A DNA stretch of 64,000 nt from Neostapfia colusana (Eukaryota; Streptophyta; Magnoliopsida; Poales; Poaceae): the NCBI GenBank assembly GCA_030760725.1, contig JASWHV010000010.1, positions 36,275,760 through 36,339,759 of the forward strand, read 5' to 3'. Positions 22,901-34,469 of the stretch are shown piece by piece (the first letter of the stretch is position 1; each line of letters starts with the position of its first letter). The translations under genes and the position numbers were made by a program. Below the pieces are notes generated by a model. That model did not search any database. It saw only the letters and a list, made by a program, of their open reading frames with translations, and was not told where the DNA came from.

Positions 22901-24447
22901 ATCGTCCGTGTCCGAGTCTCTAGGACAGCGCCATGGTATTGCAGCCAGGACATCCCTAAGATTGCATCAATCTTTTGTCCCATAAGGATTATCAAGGTGG
23001 TGGGATATAGCTTCCCACCTAAGCACAGAGGTGCCTTTGGAATCATCATATTAGCTGAAATCTTCCCTCCCGGTGAGCATATCATATAAGTGCAGTCGGT
23101 TGGGAAGACTTGCAATTGATGTTTAGCCACATAGGATGCACTTATAAAGCTGTGGGTTGCACCCGAATCAAATAATATGACTATGGCTTGATGGTTGAGA
23201 GTAAACGTACCCGCCAGCACGTTGTCTCCCTCTGGGGCGTCCTCACTGTCGAGGTTGCGGACGCCTCCAGTCCGCTGACCAACCTTCTTCACCGGAGGTC
23301 GGCCTCGAGCACCGCCCTGGAACTGGGCTTGCCCGCTGCTCTGCTGCCCCTGGGGACAGTCCTTCGCAAAGTGGCCCGCCTGGCCACACATGAAGCAGGT
23401 GAAACGGGGCAGTCCCCCGCTGATCGGTGGACGGAAACCTGGGGTGCGTTGTGGCGGTGGAAACGCCCGGGGTACCGTCTGCTGCTGCTGCTGTCTTGGT
23501 GGTGGCATCGGCGGACGGAACGGGGGTGCTTGGAACGAACGTCCCCCGAACTGTTGAGGTCGCGCCGGTGGACGCCACTGCTGCCCGGATGGTGTCCGAT
23601 ACACCATACGGTACTTCTGGGGAGCGCCACTCCCACCGCTGCTAGGTGGAGCGCTACGCTTCCTCTGCTCAGCTGCTAACTCCCGCTGAGCGTCCTCTTG
23701 CATGATGACGGCATTGACTAGGTCGTTGAATGTGCCGCGGTTCCATTGTACGAGGTGGGTCTTCATTTCGGGGTGTAACCCCCGATAGAAGTGCTCCCTC
23801 TTCTTCTCCTCCGTGGAGATGTAGTCTGACGCATACTGCGCCAGATGGTTGAAGGCACGGGAGTAGTCGTGGGCACTCCTCCCGCCCTGCTTCAGTTCCA
23901 AAAATTCTTGGAACTTCCTCTTCATTATTCCGGGAGGAATGTGATAGGCGCGGAACGCCTCCCGGAACTCTTGCCATTCCACGGCATGGCCAGCCGGACG
24001 TGAGGCGACATAATTCGCCCACCACGCACCAGCGGCACCGTGGAGCTTCTGTGCTGCGAACAGCGTCTTCTGCCGCTCCGTACACTGGAGCAGCCCGAAC
24101 TTGGACTCGATAGTCCGCAGCCAGTTGTCCGCCTCCAGTGGTTCTTCGGCTTCGGTGAACACTGGAGGGTGCGTACTCATGAAATCCGAGTACGACACTT
24201 CGCGGGGCTCGCGAGGCCCTCGCTCTTGACGTCCTCCCGCCTGGGACGTATTCTGCACGATCGTGCGGAGCAGGTCGGTCTGCTCCTCACGACCTCCCAC
24301 CAATGCCGCTATCACATCCGCTAGAGTAAGCGGAGGCGGCGGTGGTGGCTGCTGCTGCGGGGTGCTGTCGTAGGCTGGTGGCTGGGAGTCATCGCCTCCA
24401 CCTTGGCTAGAGCCACCAACCTCGTGCGTGGTCCTAGTACGAACCAT
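19915..24447 (-). CDS. gag-pol: Element A Gag-Pol polyprotein (intact, chromovirus type)
   Basis: One uninterrupted 1510-aa frame. The start at 24447 (MVRTRTTHEVGG) is chosen over an in-frame extension to 24654 because it follows TTGCAG and matches the Gag starts of B and C. Domains: capsid-like gag about residues 105-240; CCHC zinc knuckle 351-364 (CFMCGQAGHFAKDC); aspartic protease DSGATHSF at 427-434; reverse transcriptase about 600-790 with catalytic FIDD at 738-741; RNase H with CDASG (Asp 887), Glu 924, Asp 949, Asp 992; integrase zinc site His 1092, His 1099, Cys 1129, Cys 1132; catalytic D1162, D1223, E1259 (D,D-35-E); chromodomain-like tail about 1450-1503 (TLWFYKILWSNHTAEEATWE). No frameshift separates gag from pol. 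All key residues are present, so it looks competent for reverse transcription and integration. The chromodomain places it in the chromoviruses, probably near the Tekay/Del group (inference). Confidence 0.97.
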   Translation of the reverse strand: MVRTRTTHEVGGSSQGGGDDSQPPAYDSTPQQQPPPPPPLTLADVIAALVGGREEQTDLLRTIVQNTSQAGGRQERGPREPREVSYSDFMSTHPPVFTEAEEPLEADNWLRTIESKFGLLQCTERQKTLFAAQKLHGAAGAWWANYVASRPAGHAVEWQEFREAFRAYHIPPGIMKRKFQEFLELKQGGRSAHDYSRAFNHLAQYASDYISTEEKKREHFYRGLHPEMKTHLVQWNRGTFNDLVNAVIMQEDAQRELAAEQRKRSAPPSSGGSGAPQKYRMVYRTPSGQQWRPPARPQQFGGRSFQAPPFRPPMPPPRQQQQQTVPRAFPPPQRTPGFRPPISGGLPRFTCFMCGQAGHFAKDCPQGQQSSGQAQFQGGARGRPPVKKVGQRTGGVRNLDSEDAPEGDNVLAGTFTLNHQAIVILFDSGATHSFISASYVAKHQLQVFPTDCTYMICSPGGKISANMMIPKAPLCLGGKLYPTTLIILMGQKIDAILGMSWLQYHGAVLETRTRTIHLNSPFHRPHSMMLDTPVREVLAINNAEVLKLEDIPVVWEYPDVFPDDLPGMLPERDVEFKIELAPGTTPISRRPYKMAPNELAELKEQLNDLLSKGFIRPSSSPWGCSALFVKKKDETLRLCVDYRPLNAVTIKNKYPLPRIDILFDQLVGASVFSKMDLRSGYHQIKIRAEDIPKTVFSTRYGLYEYLVMSFGLTNAPAHFMYLMNSVFMPELDKFVVVFIDDILVYSKTEAEHAEHLRIVLQRLRDHKLYAKFSKCEFWISQVPFLGHIISAEGIAVDPSKIEQVLKWKAPTSVHEVRSFLGLAGYYRRFIPSFSKLAKPMTELLKKGTKYVWNTACEGAFRTLVKHLTTAPVLAQPDTTKPFDVYCDASGIGLGCVLMQEGRVVAYGSRQLRNHEQHYPTHDLELAAVVLALKMWRHYLLGNLVHLYTDHKSLNYIFTQKELNMRQRRWLELIKDYEIEIHYHPGKANVVADALSRKSHVHHLTITPVEEEEPSLYLVPYGSLYNLALIPTIREDIIAAQKTDKGMAHLRRRIDNGEIKCFRKDDEGTLWFNDRIVVPRDMELRKKILDEAHLSKYSIHPGSNKMYQDLKKKFWWTRMKREVAKYVSECDTCRRVKADHMKKSGLLQPLKIPAWKWEDVSMDFIVGLPLTANKHDSIWVIVDRLTKTAHFIPVNTRYNAGKYAELYIAKILCLYGVPKTIVSDRGALFVSRFWEQLHAALGTKLIRSSAYHPQTDGQTERVNQVLEDMLRACAIHHGRNWDDHLPLAEFSYNNGYQASIKMAPYEALYGRKCRTPLNWCESGERVTFGVDVVNDAEERVRIIQANLKAAQSRQKSYADKRRRPLHFDVGEHVYLRVSPMKGVHRFGVKGKLAPRFIGPYAITEKCGPAAYRLELPASLAGVHDIFHVSQLRKCLKHTTAVPTEDIGELKPDLTYDEYPVGILDEKARTTRSRTLWFYKILWSNHTAEEATWESEEFLRSNYPEFMASQRG

Positions 24448-25866
24448 CTGCAACCATACGACATTAACCATCAGTCCCGCAACATTTTGCATACAGTCCA
24501 ATAGAACTGGGCAGAAAAACATTATGACAACAAAACATGCGAAATATCTCGTAAGCAGATAATGTAATAACTTTGCACAAGCTACACCATTACCAGACCA
24601 AACACAAGTTAGTTTAATCCAACTTGATGAACCCCTTCTTTGGAAGCTCACCATAACTGGGTTTGGTCTCTACGAGACATTATTATCGCCCTTAGGGTAC
24701 AACACCCTCTCCAATGAGTTCAACTGTCATTCTTCCGTCAGAATGACCAGTTTCTACCTATTCCAAGTTTTGATCCGGTTATGGGCATTTTCATGACTCA
24801 AGTTGAATACCAAAGTTAAAGTTAACTTTAGTATCTTTCCAACGAGTACTCATTTGCCCCCCAGATCAGCTTTGATTAAAAAGTTATGCTAATTCAAAGT
24901 TAGCAGAATTTCTGGAAGAATTTTAACAGCACCTCCCTTGGAAGTGGCTGTTTCCAATCCTGATTTCCACTAAATTCTGTGCTGAAACTTCAGAAACTTT
25001 GAATTGCAAAGATGTCAAACATCTTCTACTCTTTCTAAGGATGGATTATATGACAATTTTAGATTTTTCTACTGGGAGTTATATTTGAAAAACAGATCAG
25101 TTCAGAGGATGTTTTACTCTGCCCTGGTTCTGGACAGTTTACATTTCTCTGGGCTTTAAGCCATCTTCAGGTGAGTTTCAGCTCTGGAAGTCTACAACAA
25201 AGTTGTAGAGGACTTGAATACCTTTCCAGAGCTATGTAGCACACCTCCCTGGGCTAAAAGACCTGTGAGTTATGCCCTGTTGAAGATCAGCAAACTTGCT
25301 GTCCAAAACAGAGCACTCTGTTTTTCATCCCTTTAGCTATCCTGGTCCACTATCCCATTCTTATACCCAACCAGGGTCCTAAATGTTGAACCTATAGATT
25401 TTAATTCTTTGTTATCATTATACTCATGCATATGCCTACAATGCCTCGGTACTACGTTCCTCACAAAAGAAAATCCTATCCGGATCATACCGGCATATAC
25501 GTCTCAAATGTGGCACTAAACGGTCTCTCGCACACGTTTTCTACACGGATACATACGTGGTTAGTACCTGCAGAAAACCACACAATAATGGTGCACTCAA
25601 TGGTTATTCATTTCAGGCAGTTCCATATTTGAAAGTAAATACAAACGCCCGTATCATTGTCATACGGCCGTCCTTGAGCTAAGTCACGTCTCAAGGCACG
25701 TGATCGTGTTTCAACACCACACGACGGGGAACCCGAGTATGTCATGAACGGGTCGTCACGGTTGGGAATGTTATCAACCCAACAGATACCACCTACTGCC
25801 CTGCAGGGCACGCCGATGGCAAGCGCTGCGTATGTCCTCCTGGGCTATTTCCAGACGAACACACTT

Positions 25867-25897
25867 TCGCGTTACTGACCACGCGATGGGGTCTCCA
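25867..25897 (-). promoter_or_regulatory. Shared leader motif, A copy
   Basis: Counterpart of 5235-5265 in C and 32680-32710 in B; contains GGTCAGTAACG and GGAGACCCC. Packaging role is a guess from position. Confidence 0.4.
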
Positions 25898-25978
25898 CTT
25901 ACTTGCCTAATGCACGCTAGGGATCAGCGTTTCATATGAACTCAGGGACATGAAGAGTCCAAAAGGTTCATATTAACG

Positions 25979-25998
25979 TCTCACACCAAGCTGTGAGA
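25979..25998 (-). other. Leader stem-loop of element A
   Basis: Seven-bp arms TCTCACA and TGTGAGA around a 6-nt loop. The B copy (near 32792-32810) has lost part of the pairing. Candidate RNA structure in the leader. Confidence 0.4.
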
Positions 25999-26257
25999 TC
26001 AATCCCTGAACCTCGTTCCTCGTCAGGGAGAGCTAACCGAAATTGAACCGCTTTCGGTGGCGTTCCTTACCATACTTACCAGAGCGTAGGTGCGTCGTTA
26101 CATAATTGAAATTCAGAATTATAACACATAAGTTAGTCTTTGCCACTTTAAGTAACTATGCTAATATAGTCCTTACTTGGGCAACTACCGAATCCTCACC
26201 GTATACCTAAGTTTTTCCCATAATGCAGTCCTTTAGTACTGTGCTATCCCCACTGCA

Positions 26258-26269
26258 GCTCTGATACCA
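26258..26269 (-). other. Primer-binding site of A (tRNA-iMet)
   Basis: Minus strand TGGTATCAGAGC, three nt after the end of the 5' LTR (26273). Confidence 0.95.
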
Positions 26270-26529
26270 GGCTGTGGCGGACCGGAATCCGCTCATCCAG
26301 GATCGCAGAGGGTGGTGCCGCGCGATGCGACACCCGACAGCACACGTCATAAGAACACAATATATTACATGGGAAAAACAGCTGAAACTGTACAAACAAG
26401 TACAAACTTCAGTTACAATTATTGTTCTATTACACAGCGGAAGACTACACTATACAACTCACGCCCGCCTATTTAGCAAAAGTCGGTTGCCCAGCCCTAG
26501 GGCAACCCACACTAGCTGCACGTCTCAGC

Positions 26530-26627
26530 TCAGCGCGGCGTGTACGGCTCCCACTCAGCCGTGGTCCCCGACGGAGGGTAACCCTCGCCGGTGGACTCGT
26601 ACTCCGAGTCCGTGGGTGGCTCCTCAC
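26530..26627 (-). other. LTR exon b in A right LTR
   Basis: Sequence identical to 16108-16205, acceptor TTTTTCAG intact. Confidence 0.55.
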
Positions 26628-27654
26628 CTGAAAAACACTTAAGCAGCAACCGTGAGCACGAAGGCTCAGCAAGGCTTAACCGACTCACCTAAGCATGAAA
26701 CTCTACATGAGGGGTACAAGGGACATAGGATAGTAACTTTTCAGCAAAACGACACGCCTACAAGTTCATCCTTAGTTCATCTTTTAGCAACAAGTTAACA
26801 GTTCATGAAATCTGAAATTTAGTAAGCAGTATTTGGTGGCACACATGTAGCAATCCAATTATATCAATCAGCATCATTGAATCAACATATTTCATCCATT
26901 AGTCTACGTTACGACGCAGTGAACAAGCAATACTCGTCACCGCGAGGGACGGCGAATCGACTCGATATACACCTGCAGGGAAAACCCAAAGAGCACGTCA
27001 CGTACGCCCACCCGTGGAGCTGCACAGCACGCTCACTCGATGTCGTACGGGACAACCTTTCACCCAACAGCCCAAACGTCGAACCGGTCGCACCGAAACG
27101 AGCAGGAGGTTCCCCACACGGAGCATCTCTCTATGCCCGTTGGCAGATTTCCACCTTGCTGCCCTCAACCTACACCTATAAATCGGTGTGCTATGCCTCG
27201 ACGCCCGGAGGTTTAGGCTACATCGGTTTATCGGGGCCCATATATCCGATATGCCTTCGGTACGTTCAATACTTGTTCAGCAGGGCCGCACACGGATCGG
27301 TCCTCAATCGACACGGACAGGGCTGCGCACACAAGACTCTCTCTTGCTGCGCCCTAGCCCCTGCCTAGTCTCATTTTCATTACTAAAGTGATCTCACATC
27401 ACTCAACCGAACCCGTGTGTCCCAAGCCTATCTCGCGAGTAGATTCCAACTACTCGACTTGTACCGAAGTCCTATGACCCATTAAGCATAGCCTGTCTAC
27501 TCGAGGTCTTAGACACTACCCTCACTCTTTTAGGAACTTTTGGTTATGCAAGTGGGGTTTCATTCATCCTATACCTAATGCACATACATACTTCATATGA
27601 CACATGTAAACAAAGTAAAACTTTTAAAAAGGGTTAATGCAAACCGGGGCTTGC

Positions 27655-27732
27655 CTTGTTGCTGCTGGTCAGGAGTTAGTTCTTCGTCCGGAAGAAGGAA
27701 GTCCAGCACTTCCGGAGTCTCTTCTTCAACGG
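27655..27732 (-). other. LTR exon a in A right LTR
   Basis: Sequence identical to 17233-17310. Confidence 0.55.
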
Positions 27733-30271
27733 CTACACGTTAATGAAATACTACATGTTAATTTAGATGCAAATGTGAGTTTAGAGTACGACTTCTACTA
27801 TTAGTTCTAATAACCAGCCTCTAACACCTGGAACTTTGTTTAAGAATTTAAATATGAACTGGTGTTGGTGGTTTGGCTTGGACTTAGTCACATGGTTAAG
27901 TGCTAAGTGGTTTTCCCCCTTTTCCATCTTAATCCCTTAAGTGGGTAAACAGGACAGGGGTGATCTAGAGCTCCAATGGAGCTGAGAATTTTTGGGTGAG
28001 TTCCTTGTCACAAGAAAACTCTCTGGACCAAACATTAGCACCTTTCATGGAATGGTTTGCTCGGAATAATTCTCTTGGCAAATCAGCAAGGAAGAATTAA
28101 TTCTGAGGTAATACCCCTGTTCATGCTCAACTTAATGAACTACAATTTCTATTATAGCTCATAGAGTTTGCATGAATTTTCCTAGCATTTTTGGAGTCAA
28201 GGTTTGCCCAGAATTGAATTTCCAAGTTTTGGAAATTCTCTGAAAATGTTTCTGCATTCTAATGAACACAGCACCTTCCAATTTGAATTGCTCTGACCAA
28301 ATCAACTCCAAATGGTCTGAAACTTTTACAGGGGTTTACTAATGTCCTAAAGAACATTCTGGCAAAATTTGGGGATTTTTGGATGAACCAAACTCCCTCT
28401 AAAATTCTTTTGCTGAGAAGATTTAAAGAATTTTCCAGAATTAATTAATGGGTTTCATACAAATTGGGTTGTATATCTGGACAGAGCTAGGCAAGAGGAA
28501 TCCAACCCAATTTGAATCACTAAATTTGGAGCTTCCTAGCAAAAGTTATGGGGTTCTAAAGTTTGCACTAAAACTGGAAATTCCAAAAATGTTTAAATTC
28601 TGCGGGTGGGACCCACTCCTCGAGCCGGCCCACTCAGAAAGCGGCCACACCGCGGCCCACGGGGTTTTACCCGCGCTGCCGCACCGAATCCCGGCCGCAA
28701 ACCCGATCCCCGCGCGAGATCAGAGGCTGACCGGTGGACCCGGCCCCCCTTTCGTCTACCTCGCGCTCTCCCGCAGTTCCCGCGGCGGCGCTTCGCCGGA
28801 GCGCTCGCCGCCGGGCGTTTCCCCGCCCGACCTTTGACAAAACTTGCCGCCTGTGCCTAACTCGACTCGGAGAACACGCTGGTGCCCTCACCGGAGCTCG
28901 GCAATGGCCGGAACTATGCCCGCGACGGCGACAGAGCCTCCCTCTGCTCCGGTGACGTCGTCCGGGCCACTCCGGGCCTTATTTCTCAAGCGGTTTGCTC
29001 CTACAGCTCCATCGTGGCATGGTGCGCACGAATATGAGCTCGGTTGGCCATGGAAATAGCCGGAACTGGGACCTCACCGTCGACCTAGGCCCGATATCGA
29101 CTGTTGCTCGAAAAACTTGGATATCAGCGCAAAGGCTCGATGGTTTTCGATGGTTTTGGATCCTAGGTGGCCGTGGGGGCGTGTAGAACCTATGCTCAGC
29201 TAGGTTTACGCTATGCAGGACCGATCACTGCGAATTTCAGCATTTCTGCTCCCTCGTTTATGTCGAGCACCGAGGGCTAGCCGGGGAAATACTCCCCCTA
29301 CAAAGCATGGAAAAGGTTAGGGTTTTCACCGTGAGCTCGAGCAGTCCCCGGCGCGTGTCTTTGCTGTTGAACTCCGGTCGCAAGGTCGCCTGGATCAACG
29401 GCGCGACGAGGAGCCGAGGGGAGCGGCGGTGTTGTTTTTTTGTTTCGGGTAGGAACGGCCAAAGCGGAGGAGATGAGGCTGGCTCACGTGGGCTGGGGAC
29501 TTAAACCGCGTCGGGCACGCGTGCGCTCGGTCGTCGAGCAGGAGGTGGCGAGGCGAGGCGGTCGGACGCCGGTGCTGTCCGCAGCTGGCGCGAGGTGTTC
29601 GACCGACGTCGGGAGCAAACAGCCACGCTCGGTTTTGGGAAACAGTCCTCCCACTGACCTGTGGGCCCCCTCTCCCCCCTAATCTTTTTTCCAAATTCTG
29701 CTGCAAATATCTCAGCTACTCTCAATTTAATGGGAGACTTAGCTCCCAAGTCTTTGTTTGAATTTGAATTCTCAAATTCAAACTTTGTTTGGTTAAATTT
29801 GCTTCATATTCAAACTGAAATTCAAAATCAGTTTTGAATTCTTGCAAATTTAGCTCTTGACAAGATGAGCTCCAATGGGGATGAAAATTGGTGGGTTCAC
29901 TCAGAAAAATGTGCTGAGTATAGATATGGAGCTAACTTTTGAATTTGGGTGATGAAAGTTGCTGCAATTTGAATTTACATTCAAATTGGCCTCTTTTTGA
30001 AACAACCCAAAAGTGCCTCAAAAATTGTTGAATTTTGCATGAGCTTTGGACTGAACCTTCCCAAGACTTTTTAAATTCTAGGGGTGAGCTCAACCTCTCA
30101 TGCTCATGTGTAGAAACCCTACATTGTGAAAGTGAAGGCTTTCCCCTCTAATCATTCTTTTGATGGAGGTGATATGCTCTTCACAACATTTCCTAAGGTG
30201 TCCACAATAAAAACTGTGGTGTTGTGAGATGAAGAAAAATTTTTACAAGTCCTTTTTCTTGGGCTTTTACA

Positions 30272-31104
30272 CGCCACTCCCACTGCTAGGTGGAGCGCTG
30301 CACTTCCTCTGCTCAGATGCCAACTCCCGCTGAGCGTCCTCTTGCATGATCGCGGCATTGACTAGGTCGTTGAATGTGCCGCGATTCCACTGAACGAGAT
30401 GTGTCTTCATCTCGGGGTGTAACCCCCGATAGAAGTGGTCCCGCTTTTTCTCCTCAGTGGAGATGTAGTCCGACGCATATTGCGCCAGATGGTTGAAGGC
30501 ACGGGAGTAGTCATGGGCACTCATCCCACCCTGCTTCAGTTCCAAAAATTCTTGGAACTTCCTCTTCATGATCCTAGGAGGGATATGATAGCCGCGGAAC
30601 GCCTCCCGGAACTCTCCCCACTCCACGATATGACCAGCCGGACGTGAGGCGACATAGTTCGCCCACCACGCACCAGCAGCACCGTGAAGTTGCTGCGCTG
30701 CGAACAAGGTCTTTTGCCGCTCCGTGCACTGGAGCAGCCCGAACTTGGACTCGATGGTCTGCAGCCAGTTGTCCGCCTCCAGTGGTTCTTCAGCTTCTGT
30801 GAACACTGGAGGGTGCGTACTCATGAAATCCGAGTACGACACCTTGCGGGGCTCACGAGGCCCTCTGTCTTGACGCACCCCCCCCCCCCCCCCCCGCCTG
30901 GGACGTATTCTGCATGATCGTGCGGAGCAGGTCGGTCTGCTCCTCACGACCTCCCACCAGTGCCGCTATCACATCCGCTAGAGTAAGCGGAGGCGGCGGT
31001 GGTGGCTGCTGCTGCGGGGTGCTGTCGTAGGCCGGTGGCTGGGAGTCATCACCTCCCTGTTGGCTAGAGCCACCAACCTCGTGTTTGGTCCTAGTACGAA
31101 CCAT
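30272..31104 (-). pseudogene. gag: Element B gag, N-terminal part (broken, cut by element A)
   Basis: Starts MVRTRTKHEVGGSSQQGG at 31104 after TTGCAG. The capsid-like region (DNWLQTIESKFGLLQC, AGAWWANYVASR) ends at the A insertion. A run of 18 C (30878-30895; poly-G in sense) replaces the short GC-rich segment present in A and shifts the frame between the Pro-rich N-terminus and the capsid. Confidence 0.92.
30878..30895. repeat. C18 homopolymer in B gag
   Basis: Eighteen consecutive C on the plus strand where element A has a short mixed sequence. It may be true slippage or an assembly/sequencing artefact. Confidence 0.9.
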
Positions 31105-33070
31105 CTGCAACCATTCGACAGTAAACATCAGTCCCGCAACATATTGCATGGAGTCTAGTAAAATTAGGCGTAAAAACATAATGACAATAAAACATGCGAT
31201 ACATCTCGTGTGTAGATAATGTAATCTTTGCACAAGCTACACCATTACCAGACCAAATACAGGCTAGTTTAATCCAACTTGATGAACCCCCCTCTTTGGA
31301 AGCTCACCACAACTAGGTTTGGTCACTACGAGACGTCACTATCGCGTTGTCATCACGTAAACCACCCTTTTATCTTCAATACGACACAAACATGGTCACT
31401 AGTAAAAGAAACTTGAGTGAGACCTATACTAAAATCTTTTACTAGTTGAAGATGACCTCTCATGAGTATGTTCTACCCCATTGGGAGTACTCAAACCCCC
31501 TCTAGGGTACCACAATCTCTCACATGAGTTCAACTGTCATTTTTCTGCCAGAATGACCAGTTTCTACATATTCCAGATTTTAACCTGGTTCTGTGCATTT
31601 TCATGACTCAAGTTGAATACCAAAGTTAAAGTTAACTTCAGTATCTTTCCAACGAGTACTTATATGCCCTCATATCAGCTCTGTTTACAAAGTTATGGTA
31701 ATTCAAAGTCAACAAAATTCCTGGAACAATTTCAACAGCACCTCCTTTGGGAAGTTGCTGTTTCCAACCCTGATTTCCACTGAATTCCGTGCTGAAATTT
31801 CAGAAACTTTGAAATGCAAAGATGTAACACATCTTCTACCCTTTCTAAAGATGTATCATATGAAAATTTTTGATTTTTCTACTAGGAGTTATGTTTGAAA
31901 AACAGAACAGTCCAGAGAGTGTTTAACTCTATCCTGAATCTGGACAGTCTACATCTCTCTGGGTTTTAAGCCATCTTAAGTTGGGTTTCAGCTCTGAAAA
32001 TCTACAACAAAGTTGTAGAGCACTTAGATATCTTTCCATAACTATATACCACACCTTCCTGGGCTAAGAAACCTGTGAGTTATGCCCTGTTGAAGATCAG
32101 CAACTTGCTGCCCCAAAACAGAGCACTCTGTTTTTCAGTCTTTTTGGAACTACACTCAACACCCAACGATTTTTCTACCCAACCAGGGCCCTAAATGTTG
32201 AACATAGTGATTTTAATTCCTTGTTATCATTATTTTCATGCATATGCCTACAATATCTCGGTACTACGTTCCTCACAAAAGAAAATCCTAACCGGATCAT
32301 AACGGTATATACGTCTCAAGTGTGGCACTAAACGGTCTCTCGCACACGTTTACTACACGGATACATACGTGGTTAGTACCTGCAGAAGACGACACAATAA
32401 TGGTGCACTCAATGGTTGTTTTCATTTCAGGAAGGATCATATTTAAAAGTAAATACAAACGCCCGTATCATTGCCATACGGCTGTCCTTGAGTTAAGTCA
32501 TGTCTCAAGGTACGTGATCGTGTTTCAACACCGCACGACGGGGAACCCGAGTAGGTCATGAACGGGTCGTTACGGTTGGGAATGTTATCAACCCAACAGA
32601 TACCACCTACTGCCCTGCAGGGCACGCCGATGGCAAGCGCTGCGTATGTCCTCCTGGGCTACTTCCAGACGAACACACTCTCGTGTTACTGACCACGCGA
32701 TGGGGTCTCCACTTACTTGCCTAATGCACGCTAGGGATCAGCGTTTCATATGAACGCAGTGACATGAAGAGTCCAATAGTTTCATATTGACGTCTCACAC
32801 CAAGCTGTTAGACCTATCCCTGAACCACGTTCCTTGTCAGGGGAGCTAACCGAAATTAAACCGCTTTCGGTGGCGTTCCTTACCATTCTTACCAGAGCGT
32901 AGGTGTGTCGTTACATAATTGAAATTCATAATTATAACACCTAGGTTACTCTTTGCCACTTTAAGTAACTATGCTAGTATAGTCCTTACTTGGGCAAACT
33001 ACCGATTCCTCACAGTAATACTAAGTTTTCCCATAATACAGTCCTTAAGTACTGTGCTATCCCCAATGCA
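31105..33070 (-). other. Element B untranslated leader
   Basis: Resembles the leader of A (donor-like CTGCAG|GTAC with CAGGTA at 32382-32377, shared motif 32680-32710), plus additional sequence (about 31310-31530) with no ORF. No orf0. Confidence 0.6.
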
Positions 33071-33082
33071 GCTCTGATACCA
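33071..33082 (-). other. Primer-binding site of B (tRNA-iMet)
   Basis: Minus strand TGGTATCAGAGC three nt after the 5' LTR end (33086). Confidence 0.95.
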
Positions 33083-33343
33083 GGCTGTGGCGGACCGGGA
33101 TCCGCCCATCCAGGATCGCAGAGGGTGTTGCCGCACAATGCGACACCCGACAGCACACGTCATAAGAACATATTATATTACATGGGAAAAACAACTGAAC
33201 TGTACAAAGTAGTACAAACTTCAGTTACACACTATTGTTTATCTTACACAGCGGAAGTCTACACTATACAACTCACGCCCTCCTATCTAGCAAAAGTCGG
33301 TTGCCCAGCCCTAGGGCAACCCACACTAGCTGCACTCTTCAGC

Positions 33344-33441
33344 TCAGCGCGGCGTGTATGGCTCCCACTCAGCCGTGGTCCCCGACGGAGGGTAACCCTT
33401 GCCGGTAGACTCGTACTTCGAGTCCATGGGTGGCTCCTCAC
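33344..33441 (-). other. LTR exon b in B right LTR
   Basis: Acceptor TTTTTCAG intact; open to TGA, ending AEWEPYTPR; a few replacement changes against A (such as PPMDSKYES). Confidence 0.55.
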
Positions 33442-34469
33442 CTGAAAAACACTTAAGCAGCAACCGTGAGCAGGAAGGCTCAGCAAGGCTTAACCCACTC
33501 ACCTAAACATGAAACTCTACATGAGGTGTACAATGACGTAGGATAGTAATATTGCAGCAAATGGACACGCCTACAAGTTCATCCTTAGTTCAGCTTTTAG
33601 CAACAAGTTAACAGTTCAGAAAGCTGAAATTTTAGTAACCAATATTTGGTGGCAAACATGTAGCAATACAATATTATATCATATCAGCAATATTGAATCA
33701 ACATATTTCATACATTAATCTACGTCACGACTCAGTGACCAAGTGGTACTCTTCACCCTGAGGGACGGCGAGTCGACTCGATATACACCTGCAGGGAAAC
33801 CCAAAGAGCACGTCACGTACACCCACCCGTGGAGCTGCACAGCATGCTCACTCGATGTTGTGCGGGACAACCTTTCACCCAACAGCCCAAACGTCGAACC
33901 GGTCGCACCGAAACGAGCAGGAGGTTCCCCACACGGAGCATCTCTCTATGCCCGTTGGCAGATTTCCACCTTGCTGCCCTCAGCCTAAACCTATAAATCG
34001 GTGCGTTATGCCTCGACGCCCGGGGGTTTAGGCTACATCGGTTTATCGGGGCCCACATATCCGATATGCCTTCGGTACGTTCAAACTTGATCAGAGTGGG
34101 CCGCACACGGGTCGGTCCTCAATCGACACGGACAGGGTTGCACACACAAGACTTCCTCTTGCTGCGCCCTAGCCCCTGCCTAGTCTCATTTTCATTACTA
34201 AAGTGATCTCCCGTCACTCGAACCAAACCCGTGTGTCCCAACCTATCTCGCGAGTAGATTCCAACTACTCAACTTGTACCGAAGTCCTATGAATTATTAA
34301 GCATAGCCTGTATACTTGAGATCTTAGACACTACCCTCACTCTTATGGAAAAATCCTGGACATGCAAGTGGGGTTCCATCCATCCTATACCTAATGCACA
34401 ATCATACTTCATATGACACATGTAAACAAATTAAAACTTATAAAAAGGTTAATGCAAACCGGGGCTTGC

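Larger units (their letters stand above)
24448..26257 (-). other. Element A untranslated leader
   Basis: 1.8 kb without a coding region and without orf0. Contains a donor-like CTGCAG|GTAC (GT at 25567-25566), the shared leader motif (25867-25897) and a stem-loop (25979-25998, TCTCACA/TGTGAGA). Ends TTGCAG immediately before the gag ATG. Confidence 0.6.
26273..30271 (-). mobile_element. Element A: 5' LTR (right copy, 3999 bp)
   Basis: Near-identical partner of 15851-19848; together with TSDs they bound a 14,421-bp element. Exon a copy 27655-27732, exon b copy 26530-26627, GC-rich island about 28600-29690. As 5' LTR it should drive the genomic RNA from the island; no clear TATA box (a TTTAAG is present near 29500). 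Confidence 0.97.

Noticed and set aside
24448..24654. N-terminal extension of A Gag-Pol to 24654
   Set aside because: Hydrophobic leader translation not seen in other elements; the conserved protein begins at 24447.
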